From Clostridiales bacterium (GTDB taxonomy: Bacteria; Bacillota; Clostridia; Christensenellales; Borkfalkiaceae): a DNA stretch of 64,000 nt. The position numbers were made by a program, and so were the translations under genes. Shown here one piece after another: positions 35,836 to 45,075 of this stretch; position 1 is the first letter of the stretch, and every line of letters begins with the position of its first letter. The stretch spans positions 91,994 through 155,993 of the forward strand of contig SVHG01000004.1 in NCBI GenBank assembly GCA_015055965.1, read 5' to 3'. The notes beneath the pieces were generated by a model, which worked only from the letters and a program-made list of their open reading frames with translations, had not been told where the DNA came from and ran no database searches.

Positions 35836-36612
35836 TTACTCTTCATTATTATCCGGCTCTATTTCACCACGCGCAATCATCTTTTTTCTTATTTTGCGTA
35901 AGCGCCTTTCATGAAGCATATCAAGCCAACCGGTTTCATGTTCTTCGCCGGAAAGCAATCTTTTGATATTTTTTCTATGAGCGTACCAGGTTAATGAAAT
36001 TATTCCGGCAACTAAAAACTCCGTTATAATAAAGAACGCTATGCCGTAGGTAAAGGTTGGTTCTTTTTGAAAGCCTAATAAATATAAATCCATAAGGGCT
36101 GCAATTGCAGGTGGTGCGGTTGCTATAAAAGAGCCCATTGAGCCCATTGCAGTTACAAAAATATAAAGTAGTGCAAGCGCTGCAAATATTAAGGTTACGA
36201 TTGGCTCTGCAACCAAAAACACACCGATAGTAGTTGCAATCCCCTTTCCACCTTTAAAATTTAAGGAAATGGGGAATATATGCCCAACTACGGTAAAAAA
36301 GCCCGCAAAGTATTGCGCTGTAATAGCGACCTCTAAGGTGGAATCCCCAAAGTACATGTCCGCAAAAATAAGTCTTGCGGCAAGAGTGGGAACAACACCC
36401 TTTAAAACGTCTAAAAATAAAGTAAGTAAACCTATTTTAATTCCAAACGTTCGGCTCATATTCATAGTACCGGGGTTACCGCTACCCTCTTTGGTTATAT
36501 CCTTATTTTTAAATTTTGAAATTATTATGGCAAAGTTTACGTTCCCTATCATGTAAGATGCTATCGACAGCAACACGAACGCCCACCATAAATCTTTAAA
36601 ATGCAGACTCAT
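35836..36612 (-). CDS. plsY: Acyl-phosphate glycerol-3-phosphate acyltransferase PlsY
   Basis: Membrane acyltransferase for lysophosphatidic acid synthesis. Conserved GSGNPGTMNMSRTFG, SLNFKGGKGIATTIG and the third loop near YAHRKNIKRLLSGEE. 258 residues against about 200 in typical PlsY: the excess is a charged C-terminal tail (ERRLRKIRKKMIARGEIEPD) beyond the last conserved loop. It follows der. Confidence 0.94.
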   Translation of the reverse strand: MSLHFKDLWWAFVLLSIASYMIGNVNFAIIISKFKNKDITKEGSGNPGTMNMSRTFGIKIGLLTLFLDVLKGVVPTLAARLIFADMYFGDSTLEVAITAQYFAGFFTVVGHIFPISLNFKGGKGIATTIGVFLVAEPIVTLIFAALALLYIFVTAMGSMGSFIATAPPAIAALMDLYLLGFQKEPTFTYGIAFFIITEFLVAGIISLTWYAHRKNIKRLLSGEEHETGWLDMLHERRLRKIRKKMIARGEIEPDNNEE

Positions 36613-36622
36613 AAAAACTCCT

Positions 36623-36658
36623 TAAAATAGCAGTTCATCAATCTATAGACGGGCTTTT
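36623..36658 (+). repeat. TTAATCGACTTATAG stem-loop repeat, copy 7 (divergent)
   Basis: Core TTCATCAATCTATAG at 36634-36648 (11 of 15 match), with AAAATAGCAG before and ACGGGCTTTT after it. It fills the der-plsY gap. It is assigned mainly because flanks and position match the other copies. Confidence 0.45.
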
Positions 36659-37970
36659 AGTCCTCATCTCTTTGTCTAAAAAGTATTCTAATTGGCGTAT
36701 ATGAAAAATCAAACGCCTTTCTTATGCAATTTTCTAAATAGCGCTTATAAGAGAAGTGAACAAGCTCCGTATTATTTACGAATATAACGAATCTTGGCGG
36801 GCAAACGTTATCTTGAGTTGCGTAATAAATCTTTAAATGTCTACCCTTCTTTGAAGGGGGTTCGGTTGTACGAACGGCATCCCCTATTAACTCGTTAAGA
36901 GTACCCGTACTGATTCTTCTTCTTGAATTTTCTACCGCTTTTAGCGCCATGGTTAGAATTTTATCGGTACGTTGGCCACTTTTTGCAGACACGTACACCG
37001 ACTGATAGTAATCCATAAATGCTAAATCGCAATCTAATTTCTTATTAAATTCGTTAACGGTGTGGGTATCCTTTTCTATTAAGTCCCACTTATTCATTAC
37101 TATAACGGAGGGCTTACCCTGTTCGTGAATATAGCCGCAAATCTTAACGTCTTGTTCAGAAAGGCCTTCTTTAGAGTCAACGACCATCAAGCACACGTCA
37201 GCGCGTCTAACTGCGCCAAGCGCTCTTATAACGCTGTAATATTCAATATCCTCTTCAACCGCTTTTTTCTTTCTTATACCCGCAGTATCAATTAAAACGA
37301 ACTTCTGACCAAGCGCGTTAAAGACGGTATCAATAGCGTCACGGGTTGTACCTGCAATATTAGAAACGATAGTTCTATCGTAACCAAGCAAACGGTTAAC
37401 AAGACTGCTCTTACCTGCGTTAGGCTTACCAACCACGGCAATCTTTATAGCCTCGTCCTCGCTTTCTTCCTCTTCTATTTTTTCTAAATGAGAGCAAACT
37501 GCGTCTAAAAGATCGCCTATACCGGTTGACTGCTCACAAGAAATACCAAAGGGCTCGCCCAAGCCTAACGAATAGTAATCAAAAAGCTTTTCAGGCTTAT
37601 AGTTATCAAGCTTGTTTACCGCAAGAACAACAGGCTTTCTTGAACGGCGAAGCATATCTGCAACGTCGTAGTCGGAAGCGGTTATATCGCTTTTAACGTC
37701 GCAAAGCAATAAAATAACGTCTGCCGTTTCAATAGCGATTTCCGCCTGCGTTTTTATATGCCGCCACATTTCGTCTTCAGATTTTAATTCTATACCGCCG
37801 GTATCTATTAGCGTAAAGGAATGTCCGCACCATTCAGCGTCAGCATAAATACGGTCACGCGTTACGCCGGGCTTATCTTCTACTATAGAAATCTTTTTGC
37901 CCGTTACTTTGTTAAAAAAGGTTGATTTACCAACGTTAGGTCTGCCAACAACGGCAACAATGGGTTTCAT
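36657..37970 (-). CDS. der: Ribosome biogenesis GTPase Der
   Basis: 437 residues with two GTPase domains in tandem: P-loops GRPNVGKS (9-16) and GKPNAGKS (about 182), each with DTxG and NKxD motifs (NKLD, NKWD), followed by the C-terminal KH-like domain. It acts in 50S subunit maturation. Confidence 0.98.
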   Translation of the reverse strand: MKPIVAVVGRPNVGKSTFFNKVTGKKISIVEDKPGVTRDRIYADAEWCGHSFTLIDTGGIELKSEDEMWRHIKTQAEIAIETADVILLLCDVKSDITASDYDVADMLRRSRKPVVLAVNKLDNYKPEKLFDYYSLGLGEPFGISCEQSTGIGDLLDAVCSHLEKIEEEESEDEAIKIAVVGKPNAGKSSLVNRLLGYDRTIVSNIAGTTRDAIDTVFNALGQKFVLIDTAGIRKKKAVEEDIEYYSVIRALGAVRRADVCLMVVDSKEGLSEQDVKICGYIHEQGKPSVIVMNKWDLIEKDTHTVNEFNKKLDCDLAFMDYYQSVYVSAKSGQRTDKILTMALKAVENSRRRISTGTLNELIGDAVRTTEPPSKKGRHLKIYYATQDNVCPPRFVIFVNNTELVHFSYKRYLENCIRKAFDFSYTPIRILFRQRDED

Positions 37971-38006
37971 AATATCACTCCTATTTTATCCTTAAGTTTA
38001 AATGGT

Positions 38007-39272
38007 TTAATCTATTCTAGCTCTTTTTACCTTCATATTAAGCGCTTCTTCTAATTGAGCAAGGTTAACCCCGTCTAAAAACAAATCTGCAAACTGCATT
38101 AAACATGGGTTTGGTATAAGCAACGTATCATAAAGTCCTTTATATTTTTCAAGCGCCTTTATAATATCGCCACCCGTTAAAAGCCCCGTGCAGTTAACGG
38201 TATGGCCAAAAAAGTCGTTTTCAACGGGAACGAGCTTTATTTCAACCCCTTCACACGCGCTTTCTACCTTTTTTACGATTTCACTCATAAATTTGTAAAC
38301 GCTAGTTCCGCAAACGGTTAAATAACGACCGGGCTCAAGCAATGGTTTTTCGCTAAGCGCAATAATTTCGTTAACGTCGCGCTCAAATTTGACGCTCATT
38401 CCTATTCCGTTTTCTACCTGCCAAAAATCGCCGTAGCTTTCGTAAGGGGGAAGCTCCACGCCTGATTTAAAGTAAAACTCGTCAGCAAGCGCAACCAAAT
38501 CCCCGCCGTTAGCAAGGTTTAAATGCTTAACCTGATATATTACGTTCAAGGCTTCCTGTCTGGTAAAATCTTCTATGGGATACAAATCTTCCCTAAACCT
38601 AGTAATACCGCAAGGAACTACCGCAACCGTTTTTACACCCTTAATTTCGTAAAGAGAATTAATAGTGTGATTAAGCTCAACGCCATCGTTTACCCCTTTT
38701 ACTAAAACTATTTGCGCGTGAATATCAATACCGCCGGCAGAAAGTCTTTCAAGCTGGCTGGTTATTTTATCTGCAAATCTATTGTTTAACATTTTTTTGC
38801 GAAGCTCGCCGTTCATTGTATGAACCGAAACGTAAATGGGGGAAAGCTTTAATCTTATAATTCTTTCTATCTCCTCGTCACTTACGTTAGTAAGCGTAAC
38901 GAAGTTTCCGCATAAAAAGCTTTGCCTGTAATCGTCGTCTTTAACGTAAAGACTCTCTCTCATCCCCTTTGGCATTTGGCGAACGAAACAAAAAATGCAA
39001 TCGTTATGGCAAGTACGCATTTGCAAGCCGTCGTCCTCAAAGGTCAATCCAAAGGAATCCTCTTCGTCCTTATCTATATCAAGAACTACCTCTTCGCCGT
39101 TCTTTGTTAAAACCTTAACTGAAAAAACTGATTGAGCGTCGTAGTACATATAATCCAAAATATCAGTGATGGGATAATCGTTAAACGCAACTAAAGCATC
39201 ACCTTTTTCGAAGCCCATTTCCTCGCCAAAGCTTCCTTTTTGCACGTTAGTAACCTTTAATAACATACTCAA
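38007..39272 (-). CDS. DUF512 family radical SAM protein with PDZ domain
   Basis: 421 residues: N-terminal PDZ-like domain (1-60), radical SAM Cys cluster C88-x3-C92-x2-C95 (CHNDCIFCFVRQMPKGMR), then the DUF512 C-terminal region. Commonly adjacent to der in clostridia, as here (36-bp gap). Substrate is unknown to me. Confidence 0.93.
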   Translation of the reverse strand: MSMLLKVTNVQKGSFGEEMGFEKGDALVAFNDYPITDILDYMYYDAQSVFSVKVLTKNGEEVVLDIDKDEEDSFGLTFEDDGLQMRTCHNDCIFCFVRQMPKGMRESLYVKDDDYRQSFLCGNFVTLTNVSDEEIERIIRLKLSPIYVSVHTMNGELRKKMLNNRFADKITSQLERLSAGGIDIHAQIVLVKGVNDGVELNHTINSLYEIKGVKTVAVVPCGITRFREDLYPIEDFTRQEALNVIYQVKHLNLANGGDLVALADEFYFKSGVELPPYESYGDFWQVENGIGMSVKFERDVNEIIALSEKPLLEPGRYLTVCGTSVYKFMSEIVKKVESACEGVEIKLVPVENDFFGHTVNCTGLLTGGDIIKALEKYKGLYDTLLIPNPCLMQFADLFLDGVNLAQLEEALNMKVKRARID

Positions 39273-39306
39273 ACTTGCCGTTTATCGACCTATAGACGGT
39301 CTTTTC
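39271..39306 (+). repeat. TTAATCGACTTATAG stem-loop repeat, copy 8
   Basis: Core TTTATCGACCTATAG at 39281-39295. The arms CCGTTTA and TAGACGG pair over 7 bp (one G-T). It fills the 17-bp gap between the DUF512 gene and queH and runs into the last codons of queH. Confidence 0.75.
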
Positions 39307-39913
39307 TCCTTTTTATTGCTTGTTCTAAAGAAAACTCACAACCGCAATAATCTTGCCTATAGAGGTTGTGCTTTTTAGAATTTTCTATTGATTTTAAATA
39401 TCCGTTATCCTTTTTAAAATCACAGTATAACCAGTTAACTGAAGAGCCTTTACAAACGTTTTCCCCAATACCGTTGATTAGTAAAGCGTTCTTATAAGGG
39501 CTTACCGTTAAGGTTGTGGTAAAAAAATCAAAGCCATTTTTTTCCGCGTATTTAACACAGCTTGCGAAACGCACCCTAAAGCATTTTTCGCACCTTGCGC
39601 CACCCTCCGGCTCGCTCTCTAAGCCCTTTACTGCAGTTAAAAACTCATCCTTATTATAAGGCGGAATAACAAGGTTAACCTTATTTTTAAACTCTTCTTG
39701 TAAATATCTTTCTTGCTCTTTTGCTCTCTTTTGATATTCCTCTTCGCTATCCATATTAGGATTATAAAAATAAACGGTAATATCAAAATCATCAATCAGT
39801 CTATAAAGCACGCCGGAGCTACAGGGGGCGCAGCAGGAATGAAGTAAAAGTTTTCTTCCCTTATGCTCTTGCATTTGCTTTTTTCGTTCTTTTTCGTAAT
39901 CTATTTTATTCAC
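39290..39913 (-). CDS. queH: Epoxyqueuosine reductase QueH
   Basis: Reduces epoxyqueuosine in tRNA to queuosine. 207 residues with C27-C28-x2-C31 (HSCCAPCSSG), a mid-protein CEKCFRVR and the C-terminal YCGCEFS, the Cys set of the DUF208 family. Overlaps sir2 by 4 bp. Confidence 0.93.
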   Translation of the reverse strand: MNKIDYEKERKKQMQEHKGRKLLLHSCCAPCSSGVLYRLIDDFDITVYFYNPNMDSEEEYQKRAKEQERYLQEEFKNKVNLVIPPYNKDEFLTAVKGLESEPEGGARCEKCFRVRFASCVKYAEKNGFDFFTTTLTVSPYKNALLINGIGENVCKGSSVNWLYCDFKKDNGYLKSIENSKKHNLYRQDYCGCEFSLEQAIKRRKDRL

Positions 39914-40629
39914 AGTAATTCAAAAACCTCGGCTATAGGTTGATTAACGACCACTTCGGCGTATTTATCGTAAGGGGTTATAGTCTTGTTTATTATAACG
40001 ATAGGAGCTCTTGAATAGCCAATAAGCCCCGCCGCGGGATACACGTTTAAGCTTGTTCCGCCAACTATTAAAAGATCACAATCCCTAATATGCGCTATAC
40101 TTTTGCGAATGGTATAATCGTCTAACTCTTCTTCATATAAAACAACGTCCGGCTTAATTATACCGCCGCATTCACAGTAAGGTACGTTAGGCGCGCTTTC
40201 TAATATATCGTTTAAGTGGTGAAATTTACCGCACTTTTGGCAATAATTTCTGCGAACGCTACCGTGTAATTCAAACACGTTATCACTATTAGCGTCATAA
40301 TGAAGTCCGTCTATATTTTGAGTTATCACGGCAGAAAGCTTTCCATCTTTTTCCCATTTTGCAAGCTTTAAGTGGCAAGCGTTTGGCTTTTTATCCGTAT
40401 AAATCATCTTATCAAAGTAAAAGCGGTAAAATTCCTTTGGATTATTCACAAAAAAAGTATGCGATAAAATCTCTTCCGGCGGATAATCGTACTTGGTATT
40501 ATATAGCCCGTCTACCGAACGAAAATCCGGTATTCCACTTTCCGTAGAAACACCTGCGCCACCAAAAAATACTATATTATTACTTTTATCAACAAGCTCT
40601 TTTAGTCGGTTAATCGCGCTATAGGGCAT
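39910..40629 (-). CDS. Sir2-family NAD-dependent protein deacylase
   Basis: 239 residues. NAD motif GAGVSTESGIPDFRS, TQNIDGLH, catalytic His in ELHGSVRRNYC, and a zinc site CQKC...CECG. CobB/NpdA-type. The last dozen codons (VVNQPIAEVFELL) lie on a sequence matching the dispersed repeat. Confidence 0.93.
   Translation of the reverse strand: MPYSAINRLKELVDKSNNIVFFGGAGVSTESGIPDFRSVDGLYNTKYDYPPEEILSHTFFVNNPKEFYRFYFDKMIYTDKKPNACHLKLAKWEKDGKLSAVITQNIDGLHYDANSDNVFELHGSVRRNYCQKCGKFHHLNDILESAPNVPYCECGGIIKPDVVLYEEELDDYTIRKSIAHIRDCDLLIVGGTSLNVYPAAGLIGYSRAPIVIINKTITPYDKYAEVVVNQPIAEVFELL
39921..39951 (-). repeat. Repeat-like copy inside the 3' end of sir2
   Basis: On the minus strand CGTTAATCAACCTATAGCC then GAGGTTTTTG; core at plus 39933-39947 (13 of 15 match). 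It has the GG-T-run tail of the intergenic copies but is in frame, and the encoded residues fit a sirtuin C terminus, so chance likeness is possible. Confidence 0.4.
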
Positions 40630-40640
40630 CTTTTGTACTC

Positions 40641-41297
40641 CTAATTGTTTTTTTCCGTATTAGGCGCAAGAGCAATTTTTACTATTAAAACTATTAGCAT
40701 TACTATTGCTATTGCAAAAAGAACGTAAATTATTATATCTACGTATGCGCTTAAAAAGGCGCTTAATAACGTAATAATAGTTCCCGCAATTAGGTTACCT
40801 ATTACAATTGCAGGAAAAGTTTCTTTAAAGGATAATCCTAAAAATACGCCAATAGCAGTCCCCGTCCAAATACCTGTTACGGGAAAAGGTACTGCAACGA
40901 ATATAAGTAAAGCGTTTCTTAATATTTTTCTACTTTGCTTAACGGCTTCTTCTTCGCTTAAGCTTTCGCCCAAGCCCTTCTTTTTATAAGCGTCCTCAGC
41001 GAGCTTTCTTGACTTTTCATAAAAGACGTTTTCTATTTTAACTATTAGCTTTTTTAAAAAAGGTATCTTTTTAAGAAGGTTAAAGATAGGTATTAATAAA
41101 AAGAATAGCGGAATTGAAACCAATGTAGAGCCGAAGTATCCAAGTAAAGCGGATTTCCAAATTGAAAGGCCAAGCTTTAACCCAATGGGGATTGCCCCTT
41201 TAAGCTCTATAAGCGGAAAAGCAGAGATTAATAAGGTTAAAATATTTTCGTTTGAAATAAAACGTTGTAAAATTTCAACTAATTTATCTGCCATACC
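40641..41297 (-). CDS. COG2426 membrane protein (small multidrug export-like)
   Basis: 218 residues from the ATG preceded by GAGGTAG; the longer ORF would add 30 residues with no site. About five to six membrane helices; LISAFPLIELKGAIPIGLKLG and FVAVPFPVTGIWTGTAIGVFLG mark the family named small multidrug export in databases. Transport role is inferred from the family name only. Confidence 0.85.
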   Translation of the reverse strand, partial: GMADKLVEILQRFISNENILTLLISAFPLIELKGAIPIGLKLGLSIWKSALLGYFGSTLVSIPLFFLLIPIFNLLKKIPFLKKLIVKIENVFYEKSRKLAEDAYKKKGLGESLSEEEAVKQSRKILRNALLIFVAVPFPVTGIWTGTAIGVFLGLSFKETFPAIVIGNLIAGTIITLLSAFLSAYVDIIIYVLFAIAIVMLIVLIVKIALAPNTEKNN

Positions 41298-41454
41298 TAC
41301 CTCAAATAATTGTTTTTTATTAAAAATAAATATATAATATATATACGAATTTAAACGATAAGTATGCAAAACCCGCTTTTTTTGCATTCTACCACGCTTA
41401 CCATATATATTATATCACATTTTTATTTAAAATAAAAGGAGTTTTAAGCGAATT

Positions 41455-42207
41455 ATGACATTACAGCAACTTTTATCGCCGTTTAGACGCGCAATAGAGG
41501 AATATTCTATGATAGAAGAGGGCGATAAGATAGCAATTGGCCTTTCCGGCGGTAAGGATAGCCTTCTTTTAATATATTTATTTTCTGCTTTGCGCCGTTT
41601 TTACGATAAAAAGTTTGAAGTTATTGCCATTACTATTGATATGGGCTTTAAGGATACCGATCAAAGTAAAATCGAAGGACTTCGTGAAGAGTGTGCAAAG
41701 GCAAATATCCCCTTTTTTGTGGAAAGAACTCAAATTGCAGAAATCTTATTCGATATAAGAAAGGAATCAAGCCCGTGTAGCTTATGCTCTAAGCTAAGAA
41801 GAGGGGCACTAAACACCGTTGCTTTGCGCGAAGGTTGCACCAAGCTTGCGCTTGGCCACCACGCAGATGATTTAGCAGAAACCTTTATGCTTTCTTTAAT
41901 ATACGAAGGAAGAATTTCATCATTCCAGCCGGTAAGCTTAATGTCACGCACGGGAATTACCGTTATTAGACCGCTTATTTACACCGCAGAAAAGAATATT
42001 TCTGCCTTCATGCGTGATAAGCCTATATTAAAAAACCCCTGCCCCGCAGATAAGCACACTCAAAGAGAATACGTTAAGGATTTAATTCGCAAAATTCAAG
42101 ATGATATTCCCTTTGCAAAGGAGCGCATTATCGGCGCAATCACTCACCCGGAAAGAATTAATCTTTCAGGCTTTATGCCAGATAAAAAAACAGAGCCTAA
42201 AAAATAG
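41455..42207 (+). CDS. ttcA: tRNA 2-thiocytidine biosynthesis protein TtcA-like
   Basis: 250 residues. PP-loop SGGKDS (31-36), central CSLCSKLRRGAL, and GHHADDLAETFMLSLIYEG are typical of TtcA/TtuA-group thiolases. It would activate tRNA cytidine with ATP for sulfur transfer. Divergent from the COG2426 gene. TtcA versus a related adenylyl hydrolase cannot be fully separated by eye. Confidence 0.9.
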   Translation: MTLQQLLSPFRRAIEEYSMIEEGDKIAIGLSGGKDSLLLIYLFSALRRFYDKKFEVIAITIDMGFKDTDQSKIEGLREECAKANIPFFVERTQIAEILFDIRKESSPCSLCSKLRRGALNTVALREGCTKLALGHHADDLAETFMLSLIYEGRISSFQPVSLMSRTGITVIRPLIYTAEKNISAFMRDKPILKNPCPADKHTQREYVKDLIRKIQDDIPFAKERIIGAITHPERINLSGFMPDKKTEPKK

Positions 42208-42225
42208 TCTTAAGTAGAATATAAA

Positions 42226-42864
42226 ATGTTTAATTTTTCAAAAAAAGGTAAAGAACACTCCACTCATAAATGTTCAATTATCGGTTCAGGAATGAATAAA
42301 TCCGGATTAGGATTTACTCTTATATATTCAGATGATGAAATAAACCCAAAATCAGCAAAAAAGAAAAGCTCTTTTGGGTACGTATATCACACCTTACCGG
42401 ACACAATTAAATCCTATCCCCTTCTTGCTATTTTACCTAGATGCAGCTTAAACGGTTGGGATAATTACATAAGTATAAACCCTAGCATGGTTTTTATCTC
42501 ACTTGATACCCTTTATGATGCAGCCAGATCTAAAGATTACGCAGATTTTAAAATACCTTACTTTGACGATAGAGCTAATCGTAAATGGAAAATTGCCATA
42601 TATACCAGTACGGCAAGTAAAGTCGTCGTTGAGCCCGGTGCTTTTACAATAAAAAGCAATAATATGAAATTGTACGATTTTAATTTAAACGATTCAAACG
42701 TAAGTGACATAATTATTAAAATTGCAAGATTGGATTTAATTGGAATTGACGGCATAGAAAGAAAGTGTGGCATGTACGGAGCGAAATTCTGTTTAGTTCC
42801 AAATGATACGAACGGCTTCACAATCAATATTGATCAATATGGAATTGTAACCGGAATTAACTAA
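42226..42864 (+). CDS. Hypothetical protein, unknown
   Basis: 212 residues, no signal peptide or membrane helix, mixed alpha/beta character. Starts 18 bp after ttcA on the same strand, so it may be co-transcribed, although the start ATG lacks a strong ribosome binding site. It has a short Lys-rich linker (NPKSAKKKSSFG, about 43-54). No family is recognised. Confidence 0.7.
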   Translation: MFNFSKKGKEHSTHKCSIIGSGMNKSGLGFTLIYSDDEINPKSAKKKSSFGYVYHTLPDTIKSYPLLAILPRCSLNGWDNYISINPSMVFISLDTLYDAARSKDYADFKIPYFDDRANRKWKIAIYTSTASKVVVEPGAFTIKSNNMKLYDFNLNDSNVSDIIIKIARLDLIGIDGIERKCGMYGAKFCLVPNDTNGFTINIDQYGIVTGIN

Positions 42865-42950
42865 CGGTTAATAGTTAACAACAAAAGCAAACGAAAATTA
42901 AAAATTTTAGAGTTTATCTAAAAAAATGGATATAAAAAATAAAAAAAGTA

Positions 42951-42979
42951 TTGACAATTTAGTATTTGTGCTATATAAT
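42951..42979 (+). promoter_or_regulatory. Consensus promoter of lipoprotein gene
   Basis: TTGACA (42951-42956), 17-bp spacer, TATAAT (42974-42979): a perfect sigma-A promoter. It lies downstream of the ATG at 42926 that opens the longest ORF, so that ATG cannot be the start on this transcript. Confidence 0.85.
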
Positions 42980-43009
42980 GATAATACAAAACAAAATTGG
43001 AGGTTTCTT

Positions 43010-43453
43010 ATAAAAAAACTAACACTAAGCCTATTAGCTCTAATGCTAATCCTAATCAGCTCACTATCATTCAGCGCTTGCGCTAAGCCTTACGTTGGTG
43101 AATATTCCTTCAGTTCTTTAACTATGGATATGGGTAGCATTACCGTTTCCATGAAAGCCGGCGAAGAAACTTTTGGCGAAATTGTCGAAGCTGACATGAT
43201 GACCTTAACCGTAAACGAAGACGGAACGGCAGTTATGACCAGCAAGCTAATGGATGAAATAGCTGAAACTGAAAATCTTACCTGGGAAAAAGGTGAAGAC
43301 GGTGCTTTAATTTTTACTTCAGTTACAGAACCTGAAGAAGAACCCGTTACCGCTACTTATGAAAAAGGCACTCTAACAATGACTATGACGGAAGAAGGAA
43401 TGACTATGACCGTAGTCTTTGTAAAAAATTCCGCTGAAAAAGCTTCAGAATAA
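43010..43453 (+). CDS. Small lipoprotein, apparent ATA start codon
   Basis: The codon ATA at 43010 follows GGAGG (42999-43003) at the ideal 6-nt spacing and opens a textbook lipoprotein signal peptide: IKKLTLSLLALMLILISSLS then FSAC (lipobox). No ATG, GTG or TTG is in frame between the promoter and this point; the next ATG lies inside the signal helix. The mature part (about 120 residues) is Thr/Glu-rich beta-type with a YVGEYSF start and a TMTMTEEGMTMTVVFVK end, resembling lipocalin-like or META-type small lipoproteins. Function unknown. Confidence 0.75.
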   Translation: MKKLTLSLLALMLILISSLSFSACAKPYVGEYSFSSLTMDMGSITVSMKAGEETFGEIVEADMMTLTVNEDGTAVMTSKLMDEIAETENLTWEKGEDGALIFTSVTEPEEEPVTATYEKGTLTMTMTEEGMTMTVVFVKNSAEKASE

Positions 43454-43509
43454 TTAAATAATATAGTAGCTTATAGTATTAAATATTCAAAAAAAATAAA
43501 CATACAGTA

Positions 43510-43540
43510 AAAGCAACCGCGTTAAACGGTTGCTTTTTTC
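43510..43540 (+). terminator. Terminator of lipoprotein gene
   Basis: AAAGCAACCG / CGGTTGCTTT stem with a T-run on the plus strand. Confidence 0.85.
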
Positions 43541-43545
43541 ATATC

Positions 43546-43583
43546 TAAAAAAGCAACGGAGAATATAATATTCCCCGTTGCTT
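43546..43583 (-). terminator. Terminator of the membrane protein gene at 43646-44527
   Basis: AAGCAACGG...CCGTTGCTT hairpin with an inner GAATAT/ATATTC stem; a T-run follows on the minus strand. Confidence 0.75.
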
Positions 43584-43600
43584 ATACTCAATTATTTTTT

Positions 43601-43636
43601 AAATATGCGTTTAATCGACTTATAGGGCCATTTTTT
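43601..43636 (+). repeat. TTAATCGACTTATAG stem-loop repeat, copy 9
   Basis: Exact core at 43611-43625, followed by GGCCA and six T. It lies between a stop codon (43646) and that gene's terminator. Confidence 0.75.
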
Positions 43637-43645
43637 AAAAAAACG

Positions 43646-44527
43646 TTAGTTTGTTCTTACCTGCTTACTAACTATTTCGCCGTCTATAGCAATAAAGCTA
43701 TTAAGCCCTTTTAATCCTGCAACTATGCGGTGACCGTCGTACAAAGCAGTTAATTCATGAGAAAATTCCATTACTGCTTTATATTCGTCGTATACGTTGC
43801 CGTTAATAACAAGCTCGTTAGTGTGTTTTACTCTTCTGTAGCAAATATCGTAATTTGCAACCCTTATTTGAAGTAGAACCTTATGTTTAACGGTGTTATC
43901 TGCTTCCCTTAAAATGGGTGAATCAGTTATTTGGGGAGCGCTAACTTCCCTTCCCGCAGTCTCTTCGCCACTAGGTTGAGCAATTGGCGCTGGCATAACT
44001 TTAACTTCTTTAGGAAGGCGTTTTAATTTAGCGTTAGCGTGAATGCCTAAGGCAATATAATAAATTACCCATGCGTGGAAAATAATATCTAAAATAGAAT
44101 CTAACGCAATACCGTTAAGCACGAACATACCAAGAGTATCTAAACTAAAGAATACTAAGGCAAAAATTAACCAACCGGAGCGGTTCTTGCTAGACATAAA
44201 CCAAGCAAGAAGATAAAAAAGAGTAAACACTACGGAAAGTATTATTAAAACCGTAAATACGGAATCATCCCAATAGGTCATGCCCGCCCATTCGCCGGTA
44301 TAAAACTCATCCGGTAAGCGACCGCAATATATCATAGCGATAGTTGCTATAAAGTAAGGAATGAATGCAGAAAAAAGAAAATATCTATCTGCATTAGTAA
44401 TTAACAAAACTAAGTTTATCAACGTAAAAACAACTACTAGCAGCAAGTTTAATCTTGAAGTATTATACTTTTGCACGTAAGCGTCACGCGTGTAAGCTTG
44501 TCCGTTACTAAATTTGTTTGCCATCAT
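43646..44527 (-). CDS. Hypothetical polytopic membrane protein
   Basis: 293 residues. About five hydrophobic helices in residues 28-165, then a soluble C-terminal region of about 125 residues with a compact beta-rich end (KHKVLLQIRVANYD...). Start MMANKF follows AAAGGAGG. No family recognised. Transcribed alone, convergent with the lipoprotein gene. Confidence 0.75.
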   Translation of the reverse strand: MMANKFSNGQAYTRDAYVQKYNTSRLNLLLVVVFTLINLVLLITNADRYFLFSAFIPYFIATIAMIYCGRLPDEFYTGEWAGMTYWDDSVFTVLIILSVVFTLFYLLAWFMSSKNRSGWLIFALVFFSLDTLGMFVLNGIALDSILDIIFHAWVIYYIALGIHANAKLKRLPKEVKVMPAPIAQPSGEETAGREVSAPQITDSPILREADNTVKHKVLLQIRVANYDICYRRVKHTNELVINGNVYDEYKAVMEFSHELTALYDGHRIVAGLKGLNSFIAIDGEIVSKQVRTN

Positions 44528-44655
44528 AAACCTCCTTTTAAATACTTTCGTATTATATTAGCAGTATACCATATATTACAACAAAAGTAAATTAAAAAAA
44601 CCTTGTTTAGTAAAGGTTTAACAAGGCGCTATAAAGTATTTACTTCTAAAAATCA

Positions 44656-44686
44656 AAATTCCCGAAGAGTAATTCTTCGGGAATTT
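44656..44686 (-). terminator. Terminator of rplJ-rplL
   Basis: Perfect AAATTCCCGAAGA / TCTTCGGGAATTT stem; T-rich sequence follows on the minus strand. Confidence 0.85.
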
Positions 44687-44706
44687 GCTTTTGGGTTTGT
44701 AAAAAA

Positions 44707-45075
44707 TTATTCAGCAACAGCGGTAGCGCCAGCTTCTTTAAGTTTTTCGATCATCTTAGTAGCTTCGTCCTTAGCAACAGCTTCCTTAAGAGTACCAAGC
44801 TTTTCAACTAAAGCCTTAGCTTCAACTAGACCAAGACCAGTGATTTCACGAACAACCTTGATAACAGCGATCTTGTTAGCGCCGAAATCCTTTAATACTA
44901 CGTTGAATTCAGTCTTTTCTTCAGCAGCGGGAGCATCTGCAGCAGCAGCGGGACCAGCAACTGCAACAGCAGCAGCGCTTACACCAAATTCTTCTTCGAT
45001 AGCCTTAACTAATTCGTTAAGTTCAACAACGGTCATACTTTTAATTTCTTCAATAAATTTTGCGATATCAGCCAT
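44707..45075 (-). CDS. rplL: 50S ribosomal protein L7/L12
   Basis: 122 residues: N-terminal dimerisation domain, Ala-rich hinge (about 33-55), and C-terminal GTPase-recruiting domain ([24 protein letters not shown]). Second gene of the rplJ-rplL unit. Confidence 0.98.
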   Translation of the reverse strand: MADIAKFIEEIKSMTVVELNELVKAIEEEFGVSAAAVAVAGPAAAADAPAAEEKTEFNVVLKDFGANKIAVIKVVREITGLGLVEAKALVEKLGTLKEAVAKDEATKMIEKLKEAGATAVAE

